From Antrodiella citrinella (taxonomy: Eukaryota; Basidiomycota; Agaricomycetes; Polyporales; Steccherinaceae), in the NCBI GenBank assembly GCA_004802725.1, contig SGPM01000255.1:1-40755 (forward strand): a DNA stretch of 40,755 nt. Direction: 5' to 3'. Shown in pieces: positions 1 through 12,130 of the stretch; within the stretch, counting starts at the first letter, position 1, and each line of letters opens with the position of its first letter. The position numbers were made by a program, and so were the translations under genes. The notes beneath the pieces are model-generated. The model searched no databases. It had not been told where the DNA came from and worked only from the letters and a program-made list of their open reading frames with translations.

Positions 1-773
1 TTAATACCAGCCCATCGCAATTTCGGCGCTTATAAGCGCCGGTGTGCGCGATGATGTGGCATCCCTCTTAGCAGTAACACAATGGTTTGGGACCATTCAA
101 AGGGTATAATAGATACTTATTCGTGTACTCTACGACCTGTATATACTACATTCATCATAACATATCTATTGTGGCTGCTATTCAATGTTTGCACCGACGA
201 TTTCCAAATAAGCGCCCTGACGCCGAGATACCCGTACCCGTGACCCGGGTACGGGTTTTTGGCGGGTACGGGTACGGGTCAGGGTCGTGACACCCGGGGG
301 TATACCCGTGGTGTGCACTATACGGGGGGAGGGAGAATGACCGGAAAACATGCGGGGAATGTCGGATGTGATGAGTGGGGGCGCAGAGTCTTGAGGGAGT
401 GGCTGCGGACTTGACAGGCGGAGTACTAAGGAGTGAATACTGAAATATTGGCAAGTGAAATCAGAGATAGACTATAAAGTGATTGTATACGCACAGAAAT
501 TCAGTAATCTTCGCGTTGATATACCGTTCAAGCAATGTGGCGCAATAATTTGACTGCAAAGCGAACCGAGACTCAGTAACTCCGAAATTGTGGAAAGATG
601 GAGACTCAGTGACTCACCACCCAATACGTTGTTTCTCGCCTTCGTTCCCTTCTCACCACGACACTCAAGAGCGAGTGCGCCCCCTCCACTCATTTCTCAT
701 TTATTCTCCACATCTGCCCCTTCGCATCATCGTTCCTCACCGTGGGACAGCACACCACCCTGTGCTGCCCACG
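1..773. other. Intergenic / upstream region of the DUF6532 gene
   Basis: No convincing coding region is seen here; the open frames are short and of random composition. The stretch holds a GGGTACGGG-type repeat (annotated separately at 232-310). From about 600 to 770 it becomes pyrimidine-rich (runs of ctc, ttc and ccc), which is common in the leaders of fungal genes and fits a promoter or 5' UTR for the gene starting at 774. No TATA element is clear. Confidence 0.6.
232..310. repeat. GGGTACGGG-type inverted and direct repeat
   Basis: Several copies of the unit CGGGTACGGGT occur here. They lie in both orientations: CCCGTACCCG at about 232-241, then CGGGTACGGG twice between about 248 and 280, followed by a CCCGGGGGTATACCCG block near 293-309. 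The arms can fold back on each other. Such repeats are often remnants of mobile elements in mushroom genomes, but no transposase or terminal duplication is visible, so the origin is open. Confidence 0.6.
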
Positions 774-3728
774 ATGGGTAAATCCCAGACTGCGCTGTTG
801 GCCACGAAGCCCGTGAAGGCATCCCAGCTATACAGAACCCCCGCCCGCAAAGGCCCGCCTGCTCAAGATGAACCGGACGATCCTCAAGTAACGACACCTG
901 TTGGACGGCGTGAGTATTTCCGTTTCCAAAACACATACTTACGAATCACGATACTGATTGTGAGCGTACATCAGTCCAACGCAAGTCGAAGTCAGGTGCC
1001 GCTGCCAAGTACCAAGGTGAGTACTACTACTTACTACTACTTGTGATAACGAATTGAGGATTGCGACTTACCTTGTGTGTTCAGATTTGTTGCCCAAGCG
1101 CAGGCGGGCCGACACGATTGAAGACCCTCCGCCTTCGAAGAAGAAGAAGACCGAACAGCGTGCTGCCAACGACGAGTCGGAGTCGATCAACATACCGCCT
1201 AGCGCTAAACGTACGGGAGGTGAGTAGAACTTCGCGTGGTCGCTGTCAGCTCACATTCTCACGACTCGGACAAACAACTCAAACTAACGACGACAACTGT
1301 CATTATTGTTCGTCTTTCAATGTTCAATCGCTCTATTCGTTCTAGGTCAGTTTTGTTTGCAACCTCTATCATTGTCGAGTTCTCATTCCTCTTGTTCTCT
1401 AGTACCGAAACGTAAAGTCGTACCCGTCAATCGGTATGAAGACGACGATGACGACGCCGACGACGTGGCATTTGCGCAGGCAGCTCAAGGTATGTTGCCG
1501 TGTTATTTTCATTGGAGACTTCAAGTTCTAATTCAGCTGTATATGTAGCACAGCAGAAGCAGACGCGTACAGTGAAGACTAAGGCTACTCCTGCGAAGAA
1601 GTCCACCCGCTCCGTACGTACAAAACCTCGTTTTACAACACGTCTGACTTATGTGACTGCTGCTAGATCCCACTGGATGATGTTTCGGGCGAACCCGCTG
1701 GTCCTGGTTCCGTTCAGAGCGACGAGGACGATCCTCAAGATGCTGCTTTCGCTGGCCCGGGAGGTTCTGCGAGCGAAGAGAACGAGGAAGGCAGCCATGA
1801 CAGTTCTGAGAGCGGCGACGATTCTGACAGCTTTGGACCTTCCACCGCAAAGCAGGCACTGGAGCAAGAGGTACGTTGCCTCACAAAATTCTTTTCTCTC
1901 GCACTTATGTTCATGTTAGGTACCTACGTGGGCGGGGTCTGTGGATGGTGACGGCAACGGCAACAGCAACAGCAACAGCAACGGCGACGACGACGATGAC
2001 GACGACGGCTTACCGGAGTCGTTCACGGCGCCTTCTCGCCCGAAAGTGACGAAGACATACGGACGATCATCGTCTGCGTCGCAGAATCCGAGCCACGCGC
2101 CCACGCAAGATACGCCTGACCAGGAGCCCGAGAACGACCACCGTACTATGTCGGCAGACAAGGTAAGTATTGTTTCTTGCACTCTACGTACTGATCAATG
2201 TTGCTGACATCCTCTGTCTCTGCAGAAGTCGTCAGCTGCACGTTCTTCTGCCAAGAAGTGTACCGGCGGACCTGCCTCTCTGTTCGATGCTGACAACACG
2301 GACGTCAGACGCGGCTCCTCTCGCGCAGCTGGCCATGGGGCACGGGCATCCTCTTCGAAGTCGCGCCCCATCACTTCCCATACTCACGGTCCCAAGAAAA
2401 CATCCAAGGGCGCGACAAAGGCCTCATCGCGTCGGCAGCAAAAGGCTAAGATGGAGGTGAGTTATCTCCGTACATGTGCTTTTGATTGATCTCGACTCAG
2501 GCTACTATGTTACAGCAACCTTCGTTCGAGTCCTCCGACTCGGATGCATCTGACGAAAGCGACGCAGATATGGATGTGGACACGGACAACATCCCTCACG
2601 GCGGTCGGTGCAAGGTATCTGGTCGTCATAAGTGGCCCGAGTTCACTGACTTGTCGTACAACAAAACCGGCAAGATCAACAAGCTCGTCCAGTCAGACGA
2701 GATGCGCCGCTTCATTGAAGAGTGTTCCGAGTGGGTGATTCATAACATCGCCTTTATCACCTTCTACCCAGAGGGAAAGGACAAGTACGCCTACCTCATC
2801 CGTCTGATGATGAAGGTCTCAGAAGATGGCGAGTTTCCCATCATTGCAGCTCGAATGCGGTCCGACCCTGTCTATGCCCGCGATCTCACACACATTGTAA
2901 GCTGTGCGTGGATCATGATGTTTCGTTTTGTACTGACCGCTCTTGTGTAGCCTTCAAATAATGTCAGCCATTATCGCAAGAACGTGCTCCGCGCCATCTG
3001 TCCCCTTGTGGATGCTGCGTACAACCTTTCGAGACCAGCACAACCCGGCGCGCCGAAGCGCACCATCAACGAGATCAAGGCCCGTGTCGCAGCACTCAAA
3101 GTCAAACGTTGCTATCTGTTTGCCCTTGCACCGGGTGATGGGGTACGACATCGTAAAATGTCGCAGATATCCTCATGTGCTGATTATTTTGCAGGTTCAG
3201 TGTATCAGCGCGAAGCCATTCGAGCACCCAATGGTGGCAATTGCCCTTCGAGCAGCCTTTTTCGGCTCCACTGGTCCTACGTCTATTGGAACGGAGTATG
3301 CCCATGAACTCGTATCATCAGTTGACAGTGACAATGATCCAGAGGTCCCCCTTTCCATGCTGGCGATGGTGGCCACAATCGTGAGTTTCTTCGTCTTATT
3401 TGATCACCGGTACTGATGTCGTACCAGATCTCTTATGTCCTTGACGGGTGGTCCACCGGCTTGTATAGTCCGGGCAAGTTTCATGTAGAGACTTTGTCAG
3501 GCACCTACGAGGGCATGCTCAAATTCATTGAGGTTATTCGGAGTCGAACAAATGATGCCAAGTTCCACAGGATGCGGGCGAATTGTTTGAAGGCAGCAAG
3601 GCATGTGTGTCTCCGTTCTCGCCCATCATGTTACTCATATGCTGTGCAGGGATCACACTGCAGAATCCACTATGGTTACCGCTCAAGAGGACGCTGCTGA
3701 TATTGACTTTGATAACATGGAAGAATGA
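774..3728 (+). CDS. DUF6532 domain protein with long acidic/basic disordered N-terminus
   Basis: Thirteen exons join in phase: 774-909, 975-1016, 1085-1219, 1403-1489, 1549-1613, 1667-1870, 1920-2162, 2226-2456, 2501-2896, 2951-3142, 3195-3380, 3428 to about 3600/3606, and 3650-3728, giving about 722 residues. The first half is low-complexity: basic patches such as PKRRR and KKKK that look like nuclear localisation signals, acidic runs (DDDDDADD), and a GNSNSN tract. From about residue 425 a globular domain follows. It carries features I associate with DUF6532: an F-EHPMVA motif, then a P-VPLSMLAMVAT helix, then VLDGWSTG. The molecular function of that domain is unknown; it is abundant in Agaricomycetes. 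The last donor is either GT at 3607 or a GC donor at 3601; both keep the frame. The nuclear role is inferred only from the basic patches. Confidence 0.8.
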
Positions 3729-4114
3729 TACCTTCTTTATATTCTTTTGTCAATACTCTTCTGATTTGTCAGGCTAAGAGCTTACCATACATCATTCTCA
3801 TATTAATCTTAGTATTCATGTTATAGTCTGCAATACCATTGATGTCATACCTGCTCCTCAATTATTGTGAGATGTGTTCTAAGGTTACTGAATGTCTAGC
3901 ACTGAGCAAAAAATGTAGGCTATATCTGCATAGCTTATGAGTAACCTAGCCCAACCTTATGACTAGCTATGAGTAATCCATGTACACTATGCTTCAGCAT
4001 TGATAGGATTATAGGGGACTTCTATAAGTATATGTAGTCTGTCTAACAAGCTTAAGATGCATAATTAGAGGTAGGCTACTATGATTTCTTCCATTTATGC
4101 AAATAAATCTCTAA
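3729..4114. other. AT-rich convergent intergenic spacer
   Basis: This spacer lies between the stop of the DUF6532 gene (+) and the stop of the first MYND gene (-). It is AT-rich, with many stops in all frames, and probably contains both 3' UTRs. I searched the minus strand here for the missing last exon of the MYND finger (a W, H, C segment) and found none. Confidence 0.6.
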
Positions 4115-6072
4115 CTAGAAAAGATGGTTTTTCCTGATGTACGCCTCTTGACAATACTGACTGCAGTACAAGACTCGCCAGCAACCTTTGCACACCCGTA
4201 CTTTGTGGCACGCGCTCTCGGAGCACGCGCAGGCATTCGAAAAGCAGCGCTTCGGGATCTTCCAATATCGACGCTCTTCGCTCAGCGTAGAAGACTGGCT
4301 CGCGATACTCGTAACTTGATGTCCTGCTCTCCAGCCAAAGAGCGCGCCGTATTCTCGCCATGCCTTGAGAGCTTCCCTCTTCATCTCGGTCTGCTTCGCA
4401 TCTTTGGGTGCTTGGATGGCCAGAATGGATTTCAGCGTGTCGTGCCATGTCCTTGCGCCTGTGATTATTATATGCGATATGATGTCCGGCCTATCATTTT
4501 TGAGGCTCATTTTCGCCAGTTCATGTAGGACACTGAGCAGCTGCAGGGAGTGTTCTGGTCGATACCAGAATGAGAGACTGCGTGCTCGATCAATGTACCG
4601 TCACTTACTGAGATGCTTCTTGTCAGCTCTATCCAAACCATCCATGAGGGCGAAGCTACAGATTGCTGTCAGGTTCAGGCTCTCGGCGCAGGTTGTGAAC
4701 TCGAGGAGAGCATCTGCAGACGGCACTCCGTCGCCTGCATTCATCACGATCCTGCGTTCATTGACTCATGAGTAGGGTGCATGTTTATATGTGTGGCTGG
4801 CAGCACAAAGAGATGTGATGCACTCACATGATGAGCTCCGACAGCAAGCGCATGGTTATATTTGCCATCCCTGGTACTGTGCTGCACAGCTGTCGTTGAC
4901 AACAGAGGATAACTCCATGCATGAGTTCAGCCAGCACTACGCTGTTAATTTGGGAGATGACGTCGTAGGCGTGGCCGAAGAGATAATAACACCAGCTGGT
5001 CATTTGAAACGCGTCTTCATCCAGCAGAAATTCGCCTCGCAAGATCCGAGATATCTTCTCTACGGTGTGTTGCGGCCAGTGATCCTCAGCGGTCACGAGA
5101 TCTTGAATCAAGGGTGTGATGTCTGCCATATCTGCAAACATCATGTCGTACAATGACGCGGGTGTCGAAAGAGAATAGGGACCTTCGTTGATGTGATTGT
5201 AGGTCCACGAGTACGCGAGGAAATGAATTGCGTAGGTGGAAAGCGAGACTAACTTTCCCCTTTCCCGGGATAAGTAATAGAGACACATTGTATTCGCAGA
5301 TGACTCACCTTCGAATGTAATACATCTTCTCCATCGTTAGGACGGATATGAGAGAGGCCGATAAGAAGGTATCTGATGCCTGAGGGTGAGTGTGTTCCGA
5401 GATCGAGTATGTTCCATCGGGGCTCGGAGTATACATGGGAATCAGACGGCGATTATTCCACATTGCCTTACAGAAGGGGGTGATCATGTCTAAAAGGTGA
5501 TTTGAGGTGTTCACTAACACCGTGGCGGTGGGATCTCCAGTCTCCAAGTGGTACAAAGCGCGGACTGTTTCCTTGGAAAAGTAGGCTAGGAAGCCCAGGA
5601 GGTCTGTACTATAAGAGACGTTCTTCAAGAATTAACCACACTGGCAGATAAGCATAATGTGGGTCAGGTGTTATATATGTATGCGACATACCTTGAAGGC
5701 GTTGACGTCGTCAGAGAACATATCTGGATCTGACAAGATCTCCGTCAAAATGCAAAGCATATCATTTGGCTCGCAGATTCTGGAGATATTATGCCCCCTC
5801 CTACACTCCTCCACACCCAGTTCAATAACCATGAATTCCAGTAGTGTCGCGACCTCTGAACACTGGTGCCGATGCAGGTAGAGAATCCACAGGCCCACAT
5901 TGGCAGATTCAAATCTTGCCACCTGCTCCCAATCCACAGTTGCTATGTCAATATCGCCACGATCGTCGAACACACCAAACTGAGTGGATGGAATGGTCGA
6001 GTTGATCGATTGGTTGGACACCGGGGCGTCGACTCGGACTTGTTCGCCAGACTGTGAATCTGATGTTGACAT
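4115..6072 (-). CDS. MYND-type zinc-finger protein, C-terminally shortened
   Basis: Five exons join in phase on the minus strand: 6072-5692, 5622-5309, 5259-4828, 4751-4609 and 4554-4115, giving about 569 residues. The body is largely helical and unrecognised; it contains MWNNRRLIP and FGWRAGHQVT, both shared with the neighbouring pseudogene. The C-terminal about 40 residues form a MYND-like finger, with CKGC, then LYCSQYCQ. Known MYND fingers, protein-interaction modules, continue with a W, H and C after that CQ. Here the chain ends about 10 residues later (KNHLF, stop), so the last zinc pair is incomplete. In the paralogue an intron starts at exactly this point. In this copy the equivalent GT is present, but no downstream exon is visible. 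The gene may still be expressed as a truncated finger or may be decaying. Confidence 0.72.
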
Positions 6073-6447
6073 GCCTGCCCGTCGAAAGAGCAGCTTAAAG
6101 AAATAAGTAGCGTGAGCAAGATCGTGTATAGATAGACGAGAAATTGTACCAGAACATTACGAAGGACTTTCAGTGCTTTCGATCGACAACGTCGCGATAT
6201 CGATTCAGTTCAATCGAGGAGTCACTGGCAGTGGCACAGAAAGCGCTTGATGGTATGAGTCATGAGTCATGACAATTATGAGTGCAGCGCGATTATGGTA
6301 GTACTTCAAGTTGCTGAAGCCTCAAAGTATCTAAGGAATTGACTGTATAAAGGTGGTAGAGAATCCAACTGATGCATTTGATGCTCTTTTTTGTCAAGAC
6401 ACTCAGCACATCCGAGTCCGACCGATCAGGGACTCGTTCTACCGGTA
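6073..6447. other. Spacer between the tandem MYND copies
   Basis: This spacer lies upstream of the first MYND gene's ATG and downstream of the paralogue's stop. It should contain the promoter of the former and the 3' end of the latter. Nothing else can be recognised. Confidence 0.5.
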
Positions 6448-8368
6448 TCAACCAGTAGTAGTCGCATAGTACGTCTTGCAGACGAGGCGATGGCCAGCAG
6501 TCCAATCCCTGCGAGATAGCAAAAGAAAAGTATGAGTCGATTGTAGACTCTCCGAAATAGAAACGTCTCACGACTGCTGGCAGAGTTGACTGCAATACAT
6601 GACTCGCCAGTATCCCTTGCAGACCTGCATCGGGTGCAGCGCAGGGTGCGTAGAACAAGCGCATGCATTCGAGAAGCAACGTTTCGGAATCCTCCAGTAA
6701 CGAGACTCGGCGCTTGGCTTGGAAGGCTGCTTCGCAACGCCGTCACTTGAAATCCTGCTCTCCAACCAAATAGCGCTCCATATTTTCGCCAGGCTCTGAG
6801 AGCTTCGGTCTTCATTTCAGAAAGCTTCACGTTGCTGTGTGTTTGAACGGCAAGAATAGCCTTCAGTGTATCGTGCCAGACTCTTGTGCCTGTACGTCTT
6901 AAGTGCGTCACTTCGTCCCAGCCCATTCTCAAAGCGTTTGTCGCGAATCCGTGCTGCTTTAGAAGCATCTCCAACGTGGATTCTGGTCCGGTCAGATGAG
7001 GCGGCGGAAATTTATCATTAAGACAATCTGATACTCACCGAGTTTTTTCTCGTCAGCTTTCTGCAAACTCTGCATCAGGGTGAAGCTAATGACCTCTATC
7101 ACAGAGAACGTCCCAGCAGAGTATCCGATCTGATCCATGATGTGTTGAGATCGCGGTACCTCGCTGAAATCTAGCACCGTCCTAGATAAAAGTACTATAT
7201 TAGCATTTGTGTGTTCGACGCCCGCAGTGGCTCTCTGATAATGTCCATGAGAAGCAGCGTAACACCCACCGCTATGGTCGGCAAAGTTCTGCACATTTGT
7301 CTTTGACAACAGCGTAGCGAGGTTGAAATCAAGCTTGAAAGAACATCGCCGCTGATTTGGATAAGTAATGTCATGCGCCAAGGTCCGTGATATCTTCTCC
7401 ATCATATATTGCGGATACGAGTCATGGCAACTTGACGTCAATTCCTGAAAGAGGTCCATATGGTGTCCAGCAAATAGCATATCATGCAAACACTTCATTG
7501 AAGGACCCAGAGGTTTGTCGTGTGTGTCGACGTCGAAATAAGTCCACGAGTATACAAAGAAATGGGGTGCATATGAGGAGAGAGGCGTTACGTGACCAAA
7601 GCTTAGTCAGAAGTAAAGATGAGCGGAGAATTCAAGGATATACACACTCATACACTCACCTCCTGTGCAACTGTACTATTGACTGAACAGCCAACGAGGA
7701 GAATGTATGGAATCGACGTGACAATGACATGCCATCGTCCGAGTCTCCAGAAATTTGGCGGGCATGTATCAGTCGACGGTTATTCCACATGACCTTGCAG
7801 AAAGGGGTGACGTTGCTGGCAAGATCACGGATGGTGTTAAGCCTACGAGCACGACCCTCCGCCGGCAGATAAGGATCGTACAGTGCCATGGTGGTTAGGA
7901 AATATGACAGTCTAACTAGTACGTCGGTACTGTACGAAGTATACTGCGAATCGTATGGGTGTTTAGTCAAGCAACGCCAGATAGAGCCATATATCGCTTG
8001 CTTACTTTGAAGGTGTCAGGCTCGTCGGAAAACATGTCAGGTTCTAAGACGATGTCCAACAATACGCAAGGCAGATTGCTATCCTCGATAGAACTCCAAG
8101 ATAAATCAGCGATGGAAGGAAAGGCATATACACTGGTGATGGGAGGAGATAAGATGCTTAATAGCTCCATGACCTGAGGATATTCGCGACGATGCAAGTA
8201 GAGGATCCACTGGCCAACATTCGTCGCCTCCTCGTGAGCTACTTCCATCTAGTCCACGCTTGATATGTCCAAGTTTCCGTAGACATCTGCAACGCCGAAC
8301 TGAGTGGAAGGATGCTTGGCAGGATCTGTCGAGACCAGATGTATGTCCGAGTCAGCGCCGTGTGCCAT
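6448..8368 (-). pseudogene. Tandem MYND paralogue, inactivated
   Basis: Exon structure parallels the neighbour at 4115-6072: 8368-8006, 7943-7660, 7601-7266, 7181-7039, 6982-6572 and 6508-6448. Three lesions are visible. First, after a shared STQFGV segment the codon aligned with the neighbour's Trp (VDWEQ) is TAG at 8251-8249. Second, the stretch after FGWRAGFQVT is one base shorter than in the neighbour (near 6740), which throws the MYND finger out of frame. Third, the finger's CKGC has become CKGY (codon at 6612-6610). Unlike the neighbour, this copy keeps the last MYND exon: a GTGAGA donor and a tcgcag acceptor restore CQQSDWTAGHRLVC before the stop. A re-initiated product from the Met at 8248 is possible but would lack the finger. 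A sequencing error could explain the deletion alone, not all three changes. Confidence 0.75.
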
Positions 8369-8727
8369 TGAGGTTACGCTAGCATTTCCAGCATTTACCA
8401 TTCCTGGAACGTCATGCAAGTACTTCGGACAACAGGTGGCCTTTGAACATTACCCAGAACAGTCGAGCTTGTTGCCGGTAATAGTAGTAAGTATAACGCA
8501 CAATCGTGCAACAAGTTGCCAACAACCGTGAGTCTCTAGTTGGTCTCTAGCAAGTCCGCAGCTTGAGTGTAAACGCTGACTAGTAAAAGCGAGGTGGTAA
8601 GCACATAGCGAATGACGAGCGCTTTGTGCTTGTCTCCTCTTTCAGCGAGTCTTGCTACAGGCTTGAATCACTGTTACATGTCTTTACATTCATAATCTCA
8701 AATAACATCTCCCAATTCGACCTTACG
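8369..8727. promoter_or_regulatory. Divergent intergenic region upstream of VPS34
   Basis: About 360 bp separates the start of the MYND pseudogene (-) from the VPS34 ATG (+), so any VPS34 promoter must lie here. The sequence shows no clear TATA element or recognisable operator. Assignment is by position only. Confidence 0.4.
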
Positions 8728-11700
8728 ATGGATAAAGATAACCGGGATGACTTCACATTCGCCAAACTCAAGGATCTCAAGTTACCCGTCACGTTCCGCA
8801 TGTACGCGCTTCCTTGTGCACAGTCCCGACGCTCTCTCACCCGTTAGGGCCCTTTAGTTCTCAACTGGAAGGAACGCGTCATCCGAAGCCATTCTCAGAG
8901 ATATTAGAGCACCCAGAATTACGCTTTCACGGCGTGCAACAACCGTATGTCTTGCGCTCATGGTTGCCGGAGTCGGGCTTACATTGGTTGTGCAAGAGGC
9001 TTTTCAGATCTATACGTGACATGCCAACTCGTCGCTGAAAACAAACCACTCACTATTCCCTTCCGGACATCGTTCAAGTCTTTCAAGAAAGACTACATGT
9101 ATGTCTGAGTCTCTCGGACTTGCAGCTGGGCATCGCTCAAACAAGAACCTCTAGATGGAACGAATGGATCACTCTACCCATACGATATTGTGATTTACCG
9201 CTCAACTCTCAGATAACCTTCACAGTGTGGGATATTGCGGGTCCTAGGACGGCGGTTCCTGTAGGTGGTACGACGTTCAGGTTGTTTGGGAAGAAATGGT
9301 GCGTTTGTTATTGTACCTCTTTGCTCTTCTGTCAACTAACATCATCGTTGCTCCCCCCCCCCAGGACGCTGAGAAGGGGGAAGCATAGATTGTTGTTGTG
9401 GGCGGACAAAGAAGCTGATGGCTCGACGGAGACCACGACACCGAGTAAAGTGGGAACCAGGGACGAAATGGGCAGACTGGAGAAGGTGCGTACTGGTTTC
9501 TGATCAGCATTACCTGATTTCTGAAGGTCATTTAATTGTCATAGCTCGTGAAGAAGTATGAACGCGGTGATCTCACGAAGTCAGATTGGCTCGACGCAAT
9601 GGCGTTCCGGAAAATGGGCGAGATCCATGCTGTACGTACTGTGCTCCTTCCGCTCCCCCATAAGTTACATTGCTCATGTATCCTAGTCAGAAACGGAGAA
9701 GTCGAAGAACCTGTATCTTTATATTGACATGCCTCGCTTCGACTTCCCAGTGATATTCAGTGAACCTGTACGTCTCTTCATTTCTTTTATATATGTGAAA
9801 TAATGAACATTTGGGCGCAGGATGCATTGTCCATCCCTTCAACGTCTGCCACGGTGCCAACCACCGTGCAAACTCTGTCGTCATCAACTTCGTCAGCAAT
9901 CGCATCGGATACTCATATATGGGCGGTCCTGGATCCTGACATAGCGAAAGAGAACCCTGTCGAAGACAAACATCGTCGCCTGGTCCGGAGTCACAGGAGT
10001 AGTCCTTATGACAGAGAGCTCAAGCCGAACGCGAAGATCAGAGATGAACTTAGCGTACGTCGTAGTTCTTTACATACTGCTGGCCCCTGACTCACAGTCG
10101 TTATAGGAAATCCTGAACTATGCGCCAAGTCAGCCTCTCAAGTCCGAGGAGAAAGATCTCATCTGGAAGTTCAGATTTTATCTGACACGAGACCGCCGAG
10201 GACTTACGAAGTTTCTGAAATCTGTTACGTGGAGGGATCCCTCTGAAGTGAAACAAGCTGTCGAAGAACTGTTACCTCAATGGACAGAGATTGACATCGA
10301 CGACGCTCTGGAACTCCTTGGACCCGGTACCGTTGACTCCCGAGTGAGGGCCTTCGCAGTGAAGCAACTGAATAGAGCAGATGACGACGTAAGAGCTCAT
10401 CATCACACTGAAATGCCTTGTCGCTTACATATGCTTCTGTAGGAATTGTTATTATATCTCCTTCAGCTAGTACAAGCCCTCAAATTTGAGAGTACGGCGA
10501 GCGACCAGCGTTCAGCACGGTCCACCTCTAGTGCCATATCATATGACGACAGTGGTCTGGCTGACTTTCTCATTGGCCGTGCCGTCCGAAATTTGATCCT
10601 AGGCAATCGTTTCTACTGGTATCTTATGGTTGAAGTCTCCTTGGAGGATAGGATCATGGCCAAAATGTACGGCCGAGTGGTGTATAAGTTTATGGGCAAG
10701 ATTCTTGAAGTGAGCGATTTTCCTCACATGTGTGTATTGACGAAACGTTGACGAACGCACCTGCAGGCTGAGAATGGCGTTGAGCGAAGAGATGTCATGA
10801 GACGGCAAGGAGAGCTCATCGAGACGCTAGGCAAACGCGCGAAAGACATAAGGACGTCGAAAGACCCACGGCCAAAGAAGATCGATAAGCTCCGAGCCTT
10901 CCTCGCCGATTCTAAGAACAATCTTGCTTCCATGCCTCCCTTACCCCTTCCTCTGAACGCTCGGATAGAAGTCACAGGAATCATCGCGGAGAAGTCTGGC
11001 GTCTTCAAGTCCAACATGTTCCCAATGTTGCTATACTTTCAGGGTGCCGACGGGTCCGAATACCCACTTATATTCAAAGACGGAGATGACATGCGTCAAG
11101 ACCAACTGGTGATCCAACTGTTCACGCTTATGGACCGACTACTTAGGAAGGAGAATTTGGATCTGAAGTTGACGCCATACGATGTCTTGGCGACTGGTCC
11201 ACTGCAGGGTATGGCGCAGTTCATACCCAGTAAGTCCATTGCAGCCATCGTCAGCGAGAACGGCACTCTGCTCAACTATCTGAGAGCGAACAACCCGGAC
11301 GAGGGGAGTGTTGGCACTTTCGGTGTTGAGCCTAGCGTGATTGATACCTTCGTGCGCAGTTGTGGTGAGTATATTGCTCAGGTTCTCATAGGGATGTTGC
11401 TCATGTTCGACGCAGCGGGTTACTGTGTAGTGACTTATCTGCTTGGAGTCGGAGATCGTCACCTTGACAATCTGTTGTTGGCACCTGACGGTACGCCATT
11501 CTGTGCATCTCATATCTCACCTACTGACCTAATGATTCCACAGGTCATTTCTTCCACGGTACGCTGATACCGTCGTCTTTGCTTACAGCACACTAACAGC
11601 AGCATTCTTCAGTTGACTTTGGATACATCCTGGGCCGTGATCCCAAACCTCTAGCACCCCCCGTCAAAGTCTGCAAGGAAATGGTAGACGCCATGGGTGG

Positions 11701-11986
11701 CGTCCAGTCCGTCCACTACGCCCGTTTCAAGAACTTCTGTTTCACAGCGTTCACCATCCTCCGCAAGAGCGCCAACCTCATTCTGAATCTCGTCACGCTC
11801 ATGGTGGACGCAAACATCCCGCACATCAAACATCGGGATGTGCACGAGCAGGTGTTGGGCAAGTTTTGCTTGGACCTCACGGAGGAGCAGGCGATCGAAC
11901 ATTTCGAGAAGTTGTTGAACGATATTTCACCGTTCACGGCGGTCTTAGACAGGATGCATGATTGGGCGCAGTATTGGAGAAGTTGA
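8728..11986 (+). CDS. VPS34: Phosphatidylinositol 3-kinase catalytic subunit VPS34
   Basis: Class III PI 3-kinase, which makes PtdIns3P on endosomal and pre-autophagosomal membranes in complex with Vps15 and Atg6/Vps30. Fourteen exons join in phase: 8728-8801, 8858-8944, 8997-9098, 9155-9298, 9365-9485, 9545-9631, 9687-9767, 9821-10054, 10107-10388, 10443-10709, 10767-11364, 11416-11490, 11544-11558 and 11613-11986, giving about 846 residues, normal for fungal Vps34. A C2 domain fills roughly residues 20-240 ([31 protein letters not shown]). A helical accessory domain spans about 311-490. The kinase domain runs from about 590 to the end: [13 protein letters not shown] with the ATP-binding Lys, the catalytic loop GDRHLDN, then [13 protein letters not shown], ending in HDWAQYWRS. 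The start matches the conserved opening of the family. The acceptor at 8997 is the least certain junction. Exon 13 is a 15-nt microexon. Confidence 0.95.
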
Positions 11987-12130
11987 TTATCTTTGTCGAG
12001 TACCCACCAGTACACACTACAGACTAGGCAGGCATTGCAGTGATTGCACCGCCATTCGTAAACATAATGAAATCGATATGGGCAGAATTTCGTAGTATTC
12101 GATGGAAGAATAAAGATTTCAAAAAGTTTT

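Noticed and set aside
3990..4010. Candidate W..H segment that might complete the open MYND copy
   Set aside because: It reads W-I-T-H-S then stop, with no final Cys and no usable acceptor before it.
9353..9364. Run of C before an acceptor in VPS34
   Set aside because: It is simply a C-rich polypyrimidine tract of an intron; splicing in phase is clear.
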